64,000 bases of DNA from Karalla daura (Eukaryota > Chordata > Actinopteri > Chaetodontiformes > Leiognathidae): positions 17,689,519-17,753,518 of the forward strand of contig CM055206.1 in NCBI GenBank assembly GCA_029224185.1. Direction: 5' to 3'. Below the pieces are notes generated by a model. That model was not told where the DNA came from, did not search any database, and saw only the letters and a list, made by a program, of their open reading frames with translations. Positions 1 to 11,553 of the stretch are shown here, piece after piece. Both the position numbers and the translations under genes were made by a program. Each line of letters opens with the position of its first letter. The first letter of the stretch is position 1.

Positions 1-169
1 CTGACCACCGCTGCTCCCAGGCCACCCACACAGTGGATCTGGACCGTTACTGGGGACCTGGACAGAAAAAAATCATTCTTAGCCTAACTTTGGTGTGTAA
101 TGATCCCTGTAAGGCAGATGATGTGCTGCAGAAATGACAGCTAACAAAAGGGCAAATCTAAACTGAGAC

Positions 170-1025
170 AGAGTGTGAAGAACAGCGTGACGCACACCAT
201 AGTGATACCCTCTGGTTCTTCCTCAGCCTCTGGTTCCTCCTCAGGTTCCTCCTCAGTCTCTGGTTCCTCCTCAGGTTCCTCCTCAGTCTCTGGTTCCTCC
301 TCTGGTTCCTCCTCAGTCTCTGGTTCCTCCTCAGCTTCTTCCTTAGTCTCTGGTTCCTCGTCAGGTTCCTCCTCAGTCTCTGGTTCCTCCTCTGGTTCTT
401 CCTCAGCCTCTGGTTCCTCCTCTGGTTCTTCCTCAGTCTCTGGTTCCTCCTCAGGTTCCTCCTCAGTCTCTGGTTCCTCCTCAGGTTCTTCCTCAGTCTC
501 TGGTTCCTCCTCAGGTGCTTCCTCAGTCCCTGGTTCCTCCTCAGGTTCTTCCTCAGTCTCTGGTTCCTCCTGGTTCCTCCTCAATCTCTGGTTGCTCCTC
601 GGGTTTTTCCTGAGTCTCTGGTTCCTCCTCAGGTTCCGGCTCCATATCAGGGTGAATGTGGATGCCCTGCAGCAAAGCTCCAGTTGAATGAAGGAGAACA
701 AGCTGAGGAGCTGCGTAAAGGAACTTAAAGGAAAGTTATCATTTGTGTGAATGCTAAATGAGAGGTTGGTTGCCAGGCATACTATAATACCATACTACTA
801 TAGTATATACTATATATGATCCACACTGTGTGCAGGGCATTAGTGCTTTCTTAATGTACTGTGAGCCTCTAGCATGAAGGGCGCCAGATATGTGCAGAAA
901 CCCACCATAATATATTGGCAAATAGAATTATTAAAGGACTTCTAAAGTAGCATCTCAGATGAATGCTGTATTTCATAGCTTCTATGTTAGCACCAGGCAA
1001 CATGCTGTAAAACTCCATTCAACCA
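170..1025 (-). mobile_element. Dispersed repeat copy with minisatellite array 1
   Basis: This is a reverse-orientation copy of the unnamed family. From left to right it holds the 30-bp array (211-640) and an array flank similar to that of array 4 (CTCCAGTT...GAACAAGCTGAGGAGCT). Next come the GGTTGCCAG segment (766-776), GAAGGGCGCCAGATATGTGCAG (876-897) and the head (TTCATAGCTTCTATGTTAGCACCAG, near 973-997). About 95 bp of AT-rich palindromic sequence (ACTATAGTAT) separates the two middle segments and may be a secondary insertion. Confidence 0.6.
211..640. repeat. 30-bp minisatellite array 1
   Basis: About 14 units of a 30-bp repeat built from a 12-bp part (GGTTCCTCCTCA) and an 18-bp part (GGTTCCTCCTCAGTCTCT). 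Units differ at a few positions (TCAG/TCTG, TCC/TTC). The unit length is a multiple of three and lacks stops, so long open frames (Ser-Gly-rich on plus, Glu-Pro-rich on minus) appear on both strands. A phase slip near 570 breaks the regularity. Confidence 0.9.
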
Positions 1026-2996
1026 CTCGTCTTTGAAGCACGTCCGATCACAAAAAGGCAACGTGACGGGTCCACAGACGCTCCTTCTGGCGTTGAAGGA
1101 GGTCTGAGTGTGCTGCAGGAGCTCCAGGCTCCTGGAGGAGCTCCAGGCTCCTAGAGGAGGCTGGAAGCATCGAGCTGCTCTGCTCCTCCGCCCACCTGCT
1201 ACACCGCCTCAGAGATGATTCATCTCACAGGTCAGTAAAAACACAGAGGGTCTTAATGAAGAGGACACTTTGATTTTAGGAGAGGGTAAATGGATCCATC
1301 AGGCGGTGATGCCACCCGCTGGTTGTTTAGTTCCCGCTAACCCAATGAAAGTTAATGTAACTGAAGGCAATGATGAGCAATTTATTTCAGCGCGTCCCTG
1401 CTCCTATTGAGGATTTCTCAATGAGTGCCTCGAGTTAGTATTACTCAAGTGTGTTCAAGGTGCAAAACTTCACTCCGACTCGGAGGATAACTAGCTTAAT
1501 TACGCCTGTATGAGCCATTTTATAGGATCAGCATGTAGAAGTTCAGACGCTCAAATTATGAGCCTGGATTATTTTGCAGGATTTGATCACAGACGGTTCA
1601 TTTGGCGTTTCTCCCTACATTATATCCCCGACCTCCACTTTACTATCAAAAATACTCTGATGTCGAGTATTTCTCGGGACATCAAAGTCCTATTACAGCG
1701 AGCATCGAGCTCGCATTGAATTTAAATATGCTGTTGATTAGATTTGGCATCTCAGAGCGTTTTTTCAATCAGAACCCCCTCAGTTTAATCTGGCTTGTGT
1801 ATGTTTATTTTCCCAGCGGCTTTTTATGTTTCATGGCTCATTAAGATAAGAATTATACAGTTCCTACAGCAAATTATACAAGTTGAAATTGATCCCATTA
1901 GATAGCTCGCCCCTCGTACAAGGATTGGAACCAGCTCATTTCTCCTCTCATCGCTGGTTGTTTTGTGACAGAATCAGATTCACTCTATGTTACCCGGATC
2001 TATGGACGCGTTTGACAGCTGAAGACTCAAGCAACAACTTAGTTTTATCATTGTTGTTATTGTTGTTGTTATTATCCATCCATTATAACTGATGATGATT
2101 TCTTTCCTTTTTACGGTTATATCTCAGCAAAGTGAGGTCACTGAAGTGAGACAATTATTGTAAATCTACATTATAGTAAATACTGAATAGAGAAATTTGT
2201 TTTATCTCAGTATTTGTAAAAGACAAATAATGTCATAGTGTTGTTCTTGTTTCTCCCAAAGAAACAAAGCAGCAGAAAAAAATAAACAAAGATGAATACC
2301 AAAGAAAAGCCCAAAACTGGGTCTGATAGTCTGATAGGAAGTGATGAGCTAACATTAATAGAAATGTATAATCTTAAGTATTTTGGTCATTTTTTGAACA
2401 TGAACATCAGAGTAATAAACAGAAAGCTTCAGTGACATCGACCTCTGAGCTAAATTTAGGGTTTATGTACAAATGAAGCATCGTTTGGTGTGTTTTTACT
2501 CACATTCCTTTCACTGTATTTTTCTCCCCTCGGTATTTTTCTCCCCTCGGTCCCTGTCTGACATTTCTCACACATCCAAACATCTGAGGTTTATTTTAAG
2601 TTTAGCACAAAGCAGCAGCGTGACCTTCAGCCTCGCATTGTCTCGCAGCCTCGTCGTGCAGCGCTCAGAGGCTCACAGCGGGTCGAGGCAGCCGAGCTAA
2701 AAGGTCCCCGGGGCCGAAGAGGGAACAAACTCCATTTAGCAATCTGCAGAGATCGAATAAAGAGGCGGAGGAGGAACGGACACAAGCGGCGCCGCGTCAG
2801 CCGCTAAATGTTTCACATGCAAACAGCAGGTTTCCTGGTGTTTTCTCATGCCAGGCGATGGCTCCTCATTGATCAGCTCCTCGCTCCCAGATCTGAGAGG
2901 ATCCAGTCGATTGCTCGACATGAGAAACGCTTTCATGTCCTCCCATCTGCGAGACGCTGCTGCTGCTAATGACCTGCAGAGGGGAGCGGGATGCTG

Positions 2997-2999
<3 letters not shown>
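1026..2999. other. Gene-free, mostly unique DNA
   Basis: No exon or RNA gene is seen. The part from 1370 to 2060 is free of simple repeats, AT-rich and of high complexity (TTTATAGG, TTAATTACG and similar homeodomain-like words), so it is a candidate conserved noncoding element. Confidence 0.4.
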
Positions 3000-3000
<1 letters not shown>

Positions 3001-3036
<36 letters not shown>

Positions 3037-3056
3037 TGTGAGTGTGTGGGTGTGTA
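3001..3056. repeat. (TG)n microsatellite
   Basis: TG run with GGG and GAG interruptions at its right end. Confidence 0.95.
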
Positions 3057-3224
3057 GCAGCAGATTCCAGGTCTTAATAAAAGTTAAAATGGGAAAAAGC
3101 GTTAACAAGTGTGTGGGGACTCCAGAGGTTCATCCGAGTGTACGTTGGGGGATTTTTCCTGCTAATTATTGCGACAAAACAACGAAAAACAGACTTCCAA
3201 AAGGCCTGGAGCTGAACAGCCGCA

Positions 3225-3229
<5 letters not shown>

Positions 3230-3282
<53 letters not shown>

Positions 3283-3283
3283 T
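3230..3283. repeat. Compound (CT)n(CA)n microsatellite
   Basis: CT to about 3268, then CA. Confidence 0.95.
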
Positions 3284-3689
3284 GTATACACACTTGTGTA
3301 TGTAGGTGTGACAATTGCCCCCGAATGCAGCTGCTTGGACTCATCAGCTACTTGAGAGACATCGGTTGTGACAGAACGAGGAGCAAGGAAGGAGGGGAGA
3401 CGAGTAAAAAAAAACAAAAAAAAACATAAAAAAAACAAGCCCCATTCATCCCCGACTTCACAGAGAGCTCAAAAGGATTCGAGCCATCTGCCCCGAACGT
3501 AAACTGTGCTGCTGCATTGATGAAAATGACACGGAGGCGTCAGCGAGGAGCCGCATTCATCTTCAATGGGGAAAACTGTTTAGAAAAGTGCAACAAAGAG
3601 GAGACGAGACAGCTGAGGTCGCCGAGTGTTCGCTGAAACTTCAGCTCCTGCTCACAGCTAGTTTCTCCGGGCGGAGGGGAAGACTGATG

Positions 3690-3925
3690 GAAGGAGGCCT
3701 ACAATGGTTGGGTGGAGCTCTCCGCTGTTCTCTGGTGTTAACATAGAAGCTATGGGATATGACACAGCTCTGTGTGTAAGTGTTGCTTCACAGACCTGTC
3801 GCCCTTTCATGCTGTTATGGCAACCGCACGCATGCTTTACTCTGATTGGCTGAGGGAATCAGAGATGGAATCGCAGACTGAGGGAGAACCCAGAAACCAG
3901 AACCCTCACCTGTCTGCTGCAAAAT
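3690..3925 (+). mobile_element. Dispersed repeat copy, apparently unexpanded
   Basis: Head TCTCTGGTGTTAACATAGAAGCTATGG is present near 3730-3756. The middle reads CGCCCTTTCATGCTGTTATGGCAACC near 3800-3826, followed by CTCTGATTGGCTG. Next comes a short segment (GCAGACTGAGGGAGAACCCAGAAACCAGAACC) resembling about one unit of the minisatellite, and then CTGCTGCA, as in the far flank of arrays 3 and 4. This may represent the pre-expansion form. Confidence 0.5.
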
Positions 3926-4839
3926 TTTTCAGTAGTTTCTCATTTTGTTTGCAGGATTTTCTCGTATAAATAGTCATTAGCCTCCTGAGAAACATTCAAC
4001 ACATGTGATGTTCTCTTTCATAATAATAGTCCCGTAAACTGACATGGGGTCAGGTTAAGTCATGTACACATTAGGTAAAGGGACTTCACTCTATATCTGT
4101 ATGGAGGCAGTTATACACGACTTGTTTTGGACCCAAACTTATTGATGTTTTAGGCTGTGCTGGAAATAGACTTTTATTCACCGAAGCCAAAGAGAGCACA
4201 TTCCTTTCCTCCTCGGTCCCCGTAATATCTGAGACTATGAAATATCCAGACGGGGGACGGTTCAGGTCAGTGCTGTTTGAAGTCATCGAGCTTCATAAAA
4301 TATCTTTTGTCATCTTGTCCTCCTGCCTGTTTTCATTCTCTCCAGAAGCAGAGCAGACGAATGTTCTCCTCCCTGACACTTGCCCCCAACACTTCCTCAC
4401 CTCCTGTCCGGCTCTCAGATTTTATACCACCAGTGAATCGTCCTCCTGCCCCGGGGTCGTCCTCCAGTCTGTCCTCCCTGACGCTCCTGTGGAAGAAATG
4501 TGACCTTGACCTTCTTTTCTTGGAGGAAAACTTGTCAGGCCCCACACTCAGAAACTTCAACTCAACCCCAACTCAGTCACCTCCACTGAGGGTCAGGAAG
4601 AAACTAGCAGAAAGAAAACCTCCGTGTAGCTACACATATTAAAGGTCTCATTCGTGGACTGAGAGCAGTGAGATTCAAGGCTATGTCATTACACCTTATA
4701 AGTAGAGTAAGTAAAGTAAAGAATATAGAGCTTATAGAATAAGATGTGTTCCGGACCATGTACAGTCAATGGCTCAATGAATGGACCAGATGCACATGCA
4801 TATTTTTTGCAGGGAATTTCTTTGTATTGATTCAATTAT

Positions 4840-5160
4840 GACAGCAGCAGTTCTTACCTCTGGCCAAGCAAAGAAGTGGTTCCTCTCTGGAACCATCTTT
4901 TTGGGGCTGTGAGCACTCTGCAGCACCTACCATTTTTAAAAGACCAAACCAGGTTAGTGTTAGGGACCTAACTGGTTAGTGTGACCGAGCAGGGACTGGA
5001 AAATTAATACCAGCTGCCAGTTTCCAGCGACTGTTCCAGAACTGAGATGCAAAAAGGCTGAGTAGAGCCGGGCTGACTTCAGCCTGTCACACCTAGTGGA
5101 AATGTGGCTTTGATGTACAAGCAGTGGTCAGGTTTTTACGCCTGCTAGTGAAAAAAGTGC
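4840..5160. mobile_element. Possible degenerate DNA-transposon-derived repeat
   Basis: It contains GGTTCCTCTCTGGAACCATCTTTTTGG, AAAAGACCAAACCAGGTTAGTGTTAGGGACCTAACTGGTTAGTG and related half-palindromes, as in fish hAT-type MITEs. No clear terminal inverted repeats or target duplication could be fixed by eye. Confidence 0.25.
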
Positions 5161-5189
5161 ATACCTCAGCAAGAACGAGCAACACTCAC

Positions 5190-5620
5190 CTACGACAGTG
5201 ACAGCTCCGCTCGTCATCTTGTCGACCTCGTCTGCAGCTGCCAGCGGCGCTTTGTCTCCCGGACGCTGGACATAACGCCCGGGCCGCGGGCCATGTTTCC
5301 TGCTAAGTGCATAGATGCTGAAACCTGGAGACGGCCCGGTGATCTATCAAGCACACGTGTCACATCGCTCAGCGCTATCTGTGTACCTGCACTTCCCGGG
5401 GAGCCATCGGTCGCGGGCAGCGTGTGAGCTCCGGGTGATAACGCGGCGTTCAGTCAGCGTGATGGAGCAGCGGCTGCACGCAGGCCCGGGGCCGCTGCAG
5501 CCCCACACCACGACACACTTCATCGCTCCTGCGGGGAGATCCGTCTTCCACGGCCAAGACGCACCACCAAGGGCGAGAGAAAAAGTAACGAGGGAGCGGG
5601 AGAGCAACTTGTCTGTGGGA
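5190..5620. promoter_or_regulatory. Isolated CpG-rich block
   Basis: This is a roughly 430-bp stretch dense in CpG (runs such as CCCGGGCCGCGGGCC near 5277-5291, and frequent CG in 5400-5590), set in ordinary CpG-poor DNA. It resembles an unmethylated CpG island. No convincing coding exon lies in it: open frames exist on both strands but show no recognisable protein or clear splice sites. It could be an orphan promoter, an enhancer, or a noncoding RNA start. Confidence 0.4.
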
Positions 5621-6194
5621 AAGTGAGAGGAGAGCAGAGGGAAGCTTGGTGAGCACTTTTCATCAGCGATGCACTTTCAAAATAAAATATGAGCGAGCGC
5701 GTCACTTTCTAGCGCGTAGGCAGCTGAGTAATGCATTAAACAATGTTAGTGCTTAACCTTCTTCCCTCGGTGGCTCTCCTCGTCCGTTTGTCATCCCAGT
5801 ATGAATTTTAAGATGACAGCGCCGTCAACAAATGTACTTTAGGTGCAGAGGAAAGCAAAAAAAAAAAGAAAAAATAGACGTGACACAACAGCAAATGAAG
5901 ATGAATTGTCCAATCTAATCTTCGCCCGGTGACAGCGCACATTAGCAGACGAATTAATGAAAGAATACGCACGTCTCACGCTTCATCAGCTCGTCCTGCA
6001 GCAGCACTTTGTTCCAGCCTCCTTCCTCCCCTTGTTCCTCCGCCCTAGTCTTCCTCTTGTTTCCTACCAGCACATTCAGCCAATGCAACTGTTAGAACAT
6101 AGAATAGGAGGGGATGCAAATATAGCACAACAATACAGATACAAATGTATAGAAATATGTATGTGTGGAAAAGCGATCTTTCTACAGGACACTG

Positions 6195-6370
6195 ACTTGA
6201 GTTTTTAACAGCTGTTTTTGAAAGAGGTTTTCTTGCAGTCCTGCTTTATGGCTGTGGGAATATTATGGTCTGGCACCCTTACATGCTTATCTGGCAACCA
6301 CATGCAGGCTTTGCTCTGATTGGTTGTCTTGCCTGCGTTTCACATGGAACAGACTGTCAAAAAAGATGCA
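6195..6370 (+). mobile_element. Dispersed repeat copy, partial
   Basis: The middle of the family is present (TCTGGCACCCTTACATGCTTATCTGGCAACCACATGCAGGC), followed by TTTGCTCTGATTGGTTGTC. The head is missing or too diverged to align, and no minisatellite follows. Confidence 0.55.
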
Positions 6371-6501
6371 AAAAAAGTGTAATGTCTGTCTCTGATGCCT
6401 TTGGAGAACTTCTTGTCCAAATCGATGTGGTTTTCCTTTAAGGAACATCCTCGCCTTCACCCCGATCACTCTCACCTCCATTTGCATGGACCCAAGGGTA
6501 G

Positions 6502-6504
<3 letters not shown>

Positions 6505-6576
<72 letters not shown>
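6505..6576. repeat. (CA)n microsatellite
   Basis: A pure run of about 36 units. A shorter imperfect CA/CATA run follows at 6817-6847. Confidence 0.96.
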
Positions 6577-6577
<1 letters not shown>

Positions 6578-6977
6578 CCAAGTATGATTATGGCTACTCA
6601 GATAACTCATGGATCAAGAAGCCTCAGCACTCACATAATTACACACGTGCAAAACTCTTTTCCACCTCATTTTGCAGAGACACATGGGATTTGTGTGAAG
6701 CACTTTCACACAATCATTAAAGAGCTTGACCTAAATTAATGAGGACAACTGGCTAATACGTGGATGGTAATATTAAAGCTGCTTTTCTGCTGCCTTTGAC
6801 GTTTTTTTCCCCCCGTACACACACACACATACACACACACACATACACTCTCACCCTCATCACTTTTTTGGGGGGTTTTCAGCTTCCCTGTGTCCCAGGC
6901 TGTCTGCCTCACTCTATGCGAGCTTCTCTATCTCTCTCTGCAGCTCCGAGCAAAATAAGATCAGCTCTACCAATGAG

Positions 6978-6979
6978 AT

Positions 6980-7056
<77 letters not shown>
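6978..7056. repeat. (GA)n microsatellite
   Basis: About 38 units, purine-only on plus, with two GATA interruptions at the left. Confidence 0.96.
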
Positions 7057-7058
<2 letters not shown>

Positions 7059-7764
7059 ACCTAATGATTTCTGCCATCGGCCCCCAGATCCAACTGTTCC
7101 CTGTTTAAAGTCATTGTGTGGATGTGCTTCGCCCTCCGTGTGCATTCATAATTGATGGACTTTGTTATGCAGCCGTTCTCAGAGAGCGGCCTGTATATTG
7201 TTAGAGACACAAGCAACACCCACATTTATTTATTTATTTATCTATTTATCCCTGCTGCTTGTTGTTATTGCTATTGTGTTATTGCGCTGGTTAGAAACTC
7301 ACTGGTTTTTACCCAAACCAAACTTTTTATTTTATTTTTCTTTATTTCTGAGTAAATTATAGAAAGAAAAAAAAGCAGAAGATCCTGCAGGGACTCCACC
7401 CAGGAGATTTCATTATAAGATCCAAGCCGGAGTTTGAGGATTCAGCCATTCATCCGTGCGCTTTATTCAAGCAGGATAATACTCTTTGTAGAGGCTTTTC
7501 AAACATCTGCAGTGACAAGTGAATTTAATGAGCATCCATAGGGTACCTACTGCACTGCATATATGTCATGCAGGACGAGTGTGTGTGTGTGTGTGTGTGT
7601 GTGTGATGGAGAGAGGCCATAATGAGTGCACCTGTTTGTGTGATGCATGTTTGTAATAATGTGTGTCAGGACAGTCATTTTTCTGGGATTGTAGACCATT
7701 AGGATGTAGAACTCACAGCCTGTCGCAGGATCATCTACTTCTGTTGTCTCCTTACTGCAATAAT

Positions 7765-7820
7765 ACAGATTTCACTCCACTGTGGGATGAATAAAGATGC
7801 GTCTTCTCTGATCTTATGGT
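7765..7820 (+). mobile_element. Probable LINE 3' tail
   Basis: CCACTGTGGGATGAATAAAGATGCGTCTTCTCTGATCTTA resembles the short 3' ends of fish non-LTR retrotransposons, which typically read like 'tgtgggacaaataaagg'. No coding part remains. Confidence 0.4.
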
Positions 7821-9708
7821 CGGGCTGTGTGGGGATGTAAGCAGTGGTTAGCTGGTTTCCATCCCAGTTGGACCGAGGGCCTTTCTGTATGTGGGGAGCA
7901 TGGGTCTGCTGCATGTATGCAATCCAACAACATGCACATGTAGCTGGATTGGAGAAAAGAGGTGGAGAAGGTAAAGAGTTCTTGTTGATTAGCTTTTTTT
8001 TGTACTTGTACTTGGTTTAAAAATCTGTAATGTTACTTTTACATCACATTCTTTACTGAGCAAACATCAATAAAACAAAAAAGTTTCAAACTTGGAAAAG
8101 TTTGGAAGCATGGAAAAGTACTGCAGTGAGAGCAGGCGGTGCTTATTGAATCATATTTCATAGCTTCATAGTTCTTTCAACGTGTTTTCAGTTGTTTTGA
8201 CAAGTCGGTGTAACATAGTCTGACACCAGATATTGTCTCAAAGTGATTGATTAGGTTCAATCATTTGTCATCAATCACAGTATGCGTGTGACCCCCAAGA
8301 AAGGATGAAGGTATGAAGAGTGTACAGTTATGGATAAATGGGTGGAGAAGCGCCCAGCATCAGTGTGACGGATGCCACAGAGCTGAACCGCGCTGACAAA
8401 CGTCACGTTGCCTCCAGTCGGTGAGTGATGAGTGAGAAGCCCTCACACAGGAGCTGAATCTCTCTCCGGCACAGAGTTTATTAAGGCTGCAATCATTTGT
8501 TCAGGGAACGGAGCCTAAATGAATCTCTCAGCAAAACCGAGTAATTAAAATCCTTTTCAACTTCTCAGCCTCGTTATAGGGCTATTATGCAGCGGATGAA
8601 TGCACAAATGGTAATCACAGTTGTAACGAGAGACGAGGCTGTGGACTGACCCCTGGAAGGAAGGGAGAGGAAAATGAGGGAAAGGGAAAGATTGACAGCC
8701 CGCTGTCTGCTCTCGCCCTCCGAGCTGCAGTCCTCATGCTTTAACGTCACTGGATTATGACTCTGAAAAATTCTTCTGCTCAGTTTTGATCAATGTTTTT
8801 GCATGTTTGCGGGCAGGTCAAACTGTACGATGCATGAAGTCCGAAAAACAGGAACTGTGCTCTTCTCTGACTTCTATTGGATCGTTTTGATGAAGCATAA
8901 AATCCTCACAATCTGTCTCTGCATCAATACTCTACACTCCAATGCAATAGAGCAATAGTATAGAGCTGCAACAACTTATCCAGTCAAACTGTTTTAACAA
9001 TGATTGGTTAATGTAAGCAAAAAGTAAATAATTTGAAGAACTTTTTTCAGGCATCAACAATTTTCACAGTTGTGGCGTCATGTTATGAACCAACAACTGA
9101 AAGTGATTAATGGATAGAGTAATCGACAGGTTAATCAATGAGACAGAATCATTTGTTACAGCTGGAATCGAGTATCAGTGCTATCAATGGTATCAATTCT
9201 CTAATGCATTAGAGATTAGATCAGATAAGATCTAGCAGTCATTAAAAACATTAAATAGAATTAGGTAACAACTCAACTTACCAGTCAGTCAGAACATAGA
9301 GAAGTGAAGTAACAAAATGTTGTTCTTGTTCTGATAAAGGTCGTCAAAACTCACTGTAAACACTAGAAAACACAAGTCTGAACGTTGCAAACTTGAGTGG
9401 AACGCATCCCGAACAAATGACCGAAGCACCGAAGGGTTAATGAACGCTGCAAAATCCTCAACGAGGAGCGAGGGAAGAATGATGCATGGAGGCTGCCGCG
9501 GTGAATCTGCAGCTCTAGTTTGTATTCCTGTGGGAATAAAAGAACCTGTCAGCAGATAATGGGATTCCACGTGGAGATGTTTGTCATAATGTCACTCAAT
9601 GCTGTGATAATCCACTTTTCTGCACCAATATCTGCCTCTGTTCGGGCTCCTTTAAATTTGATTTGTATCACACTCTCTGGAATTTTCTTCTTCATGCTTT
9701 ATGCAGCA

Positions 9709-9710
<2 letters not shown>

Positions 9711-9744
<34 letters not shown>

Positions 9745-9760
9745 GTGTGTGTGCGTGTGC
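9711..9760. repeat. (TG)n microsatellite with CG interruptions
   Basis: TG run with TGCG variants near its right end. Another long (TG)n lies 200 bp to the right. Confidence 0.95.
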
Positions 9761-9959
9761 GTTCCACTTTTTGGCGGGATGCTGCACTTGGCAGGCTGAC
9801 TGACAGACTCTGAGGGGCAGTGGGACTTGAGTGGCAGTAATCCACCACACACTACTGGGATTTCACACTGCGACTCCATGACTATACTGTGAATCATTTG
9901 CTGCCAAGGGAATTTCACACTAACACACACGCTGGGGGTCCTTCTGGACGTGTGTGTGC

Positions 9960-9963
<4 letters not shown>

Positions 9964-10032
<69 letters not shown>
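9964..10032. repeat. (TG)n microsatellite
   Basis: A pure run of about 34 units. Confidence 0.96.
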
Positions 10033-10033
<1 letters not shown>

Positions 10034-10198
10034 CAGAGCAATTAGATGATTGATGGTGATTGATGTGGCTGCTCACACGCCTCACAGACTGGTCAGCATC
10101 AATCGGCTAATTGCTTCACACTTCAGCTCGCTGATTTTGAGGACTGAATATCTATTCAATTAGAAAATAGAGCTGTTCTCCATTGTCCTCGAGTCTGT

Positions 10199-10203
10199 CA
10201 CAC

Positions 10204-10248
<45 letters not shown>
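10199..10248. repeat. (CA)n microsatellite
   Basis: About 24 units with one CG. It is inverted relative to the TG run at 9964-10032. Confidence 0.95.
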
Positions 10249-10249
<1 letters not shown>

Positions 10250-10755
10250 CTCACATGTCCTAGTGATGGTGATGTTCAAATATTGTAAGTAGGTGTTTGA
10301 GGGAGAGAGAGAGGAGAGACTGAGTATCTTGGCCTTTTCGCTCAACATTTTTCATCATGTCTGTGACATTTTATTTCCCGAAAAAACTTGATTGATTTGT
10401 CAAAAATGGTCATTTGTTGCAGTTGTTACAAGCCAAGTTGCTCTTTCCATCCTTCAGCATAAACAACTGCAACTGACAAACGACACGTCTCACATGCAAA
10501 CAGTTACAAAGCACCTTTCACATTTGCATTTGCATCACCAGAGCAAGGTTGTATTTCCACACATATTTCACACAAAAGTAGAAGTAGAAGTTTCTCTCGC
10601 TGTCTCGCAGGAGGGGAGATACACAGTGTATCTCTGAATGTTATTGAAAAGTCCTCTCCTCCCTGTAAACCCTGCTATTTGCCCTCTTTTTCCCTGGCAA
10701 ACAGACAAACGGCCTCCCCGGCCGGGCTCTGGCAGCTCTCCTTTGATTCCCCGTG

Positions 10756-10860
10756 CACTTGTGCAGCTCCTCTCTTGATTCCTCGTCTTTGACTTGTGCA
10801 GCTCCTCTCTTGATTCCTCGTCTTTGACTTGTGCAGCTCCTCTCTTGATTCCTCGTCTTT
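10756..10860. repeat. 35-bp minisatellite, three copies
   Basis: Units 10756-10790, 10791-10825 and 10826-10860 (ACTTGTGCAGCTCCTCTCTT plus TGATTCCTCGTCTTT) are identical except for the first bases of unit 1. Near-identity implies a recent event. Confidence 0.93.
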
Positions 10861-11502
10861 GACTTGCGGTTTCACGTGGCTGTGATTAGCATGCAGCATC
10901 AAAGCAGCAACTCTGACTCCTGGTGTCGGCCCGCAGGAAGCCGGGCGGCTCGGAGCACAGCCGCACACGCCCTGATTGGCAGGTGTAGGTCTCTGTGTCC
11001 TTTCTGATAAGGTCTTATGTGAGGAGCCAATTTTTCTTTTTTTTTTTTTTCTGGAGACTGAAAAGTCTACAGAGTGAATCATCTCAGAAGTCAAGGACAC
11101 AGCATGAATGTCAATAGAACTCGCCTTGTTCCTCCCTCGCTTCAGGCTGCAGAGCCAGAGAAACGAGACAGACATTTCTTTTTCTTTTTCTTTTGGAAAG
11201 TCGGCAGCTCTGTTTTTCTCAGTTTTTCCCCAACATAGAAAAGTTTCCAAAATGAACGGGTTGATCATTGAAAGTTATGTTGAGCAGCTCCAGAATCTCA
11301 GAGTGATTAATAATTGATCAATTATTCAAGTAATTAAACAGATAAACCCAAGAAAACCAAAGTGTCCAAGGGAGACTTATCTGAAGGGGGGATTAACAGT
11401 TTATTTCTCTCATTTGATTTCCATCCCTTTGTTTTAATAGAAATTACCATGAATGAAATTCCCGGATTAGAACTCTGATGCATGAAAGAGCTTTTCATTT
11501 GG

Positions 11503-11503
<1 letters not shown>

Positions 11504-11550
<47 letters not shown>
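11504..11550. repeat. (TG)n microsatellite
   Basis: A pure run of about 23 units. Confidence 0.96.

Positions 11551-11553
<3 letters not shown>

Noticed and set aside
6287..6739. Many His-Thr, Cys-Val, Ser-Leu, Leu-Ser-Ile-Tyr or Glu-Arg repeat frames across the window
   Set aside because: All are translations of CA/TG, CT/GA or TCTA microsatellites.
10675..11268. Minus-strand 197-codon frame
   Set aside because: It includes a recent 35-bp triplication and has no recognisable domain, splice signal or codon bias.
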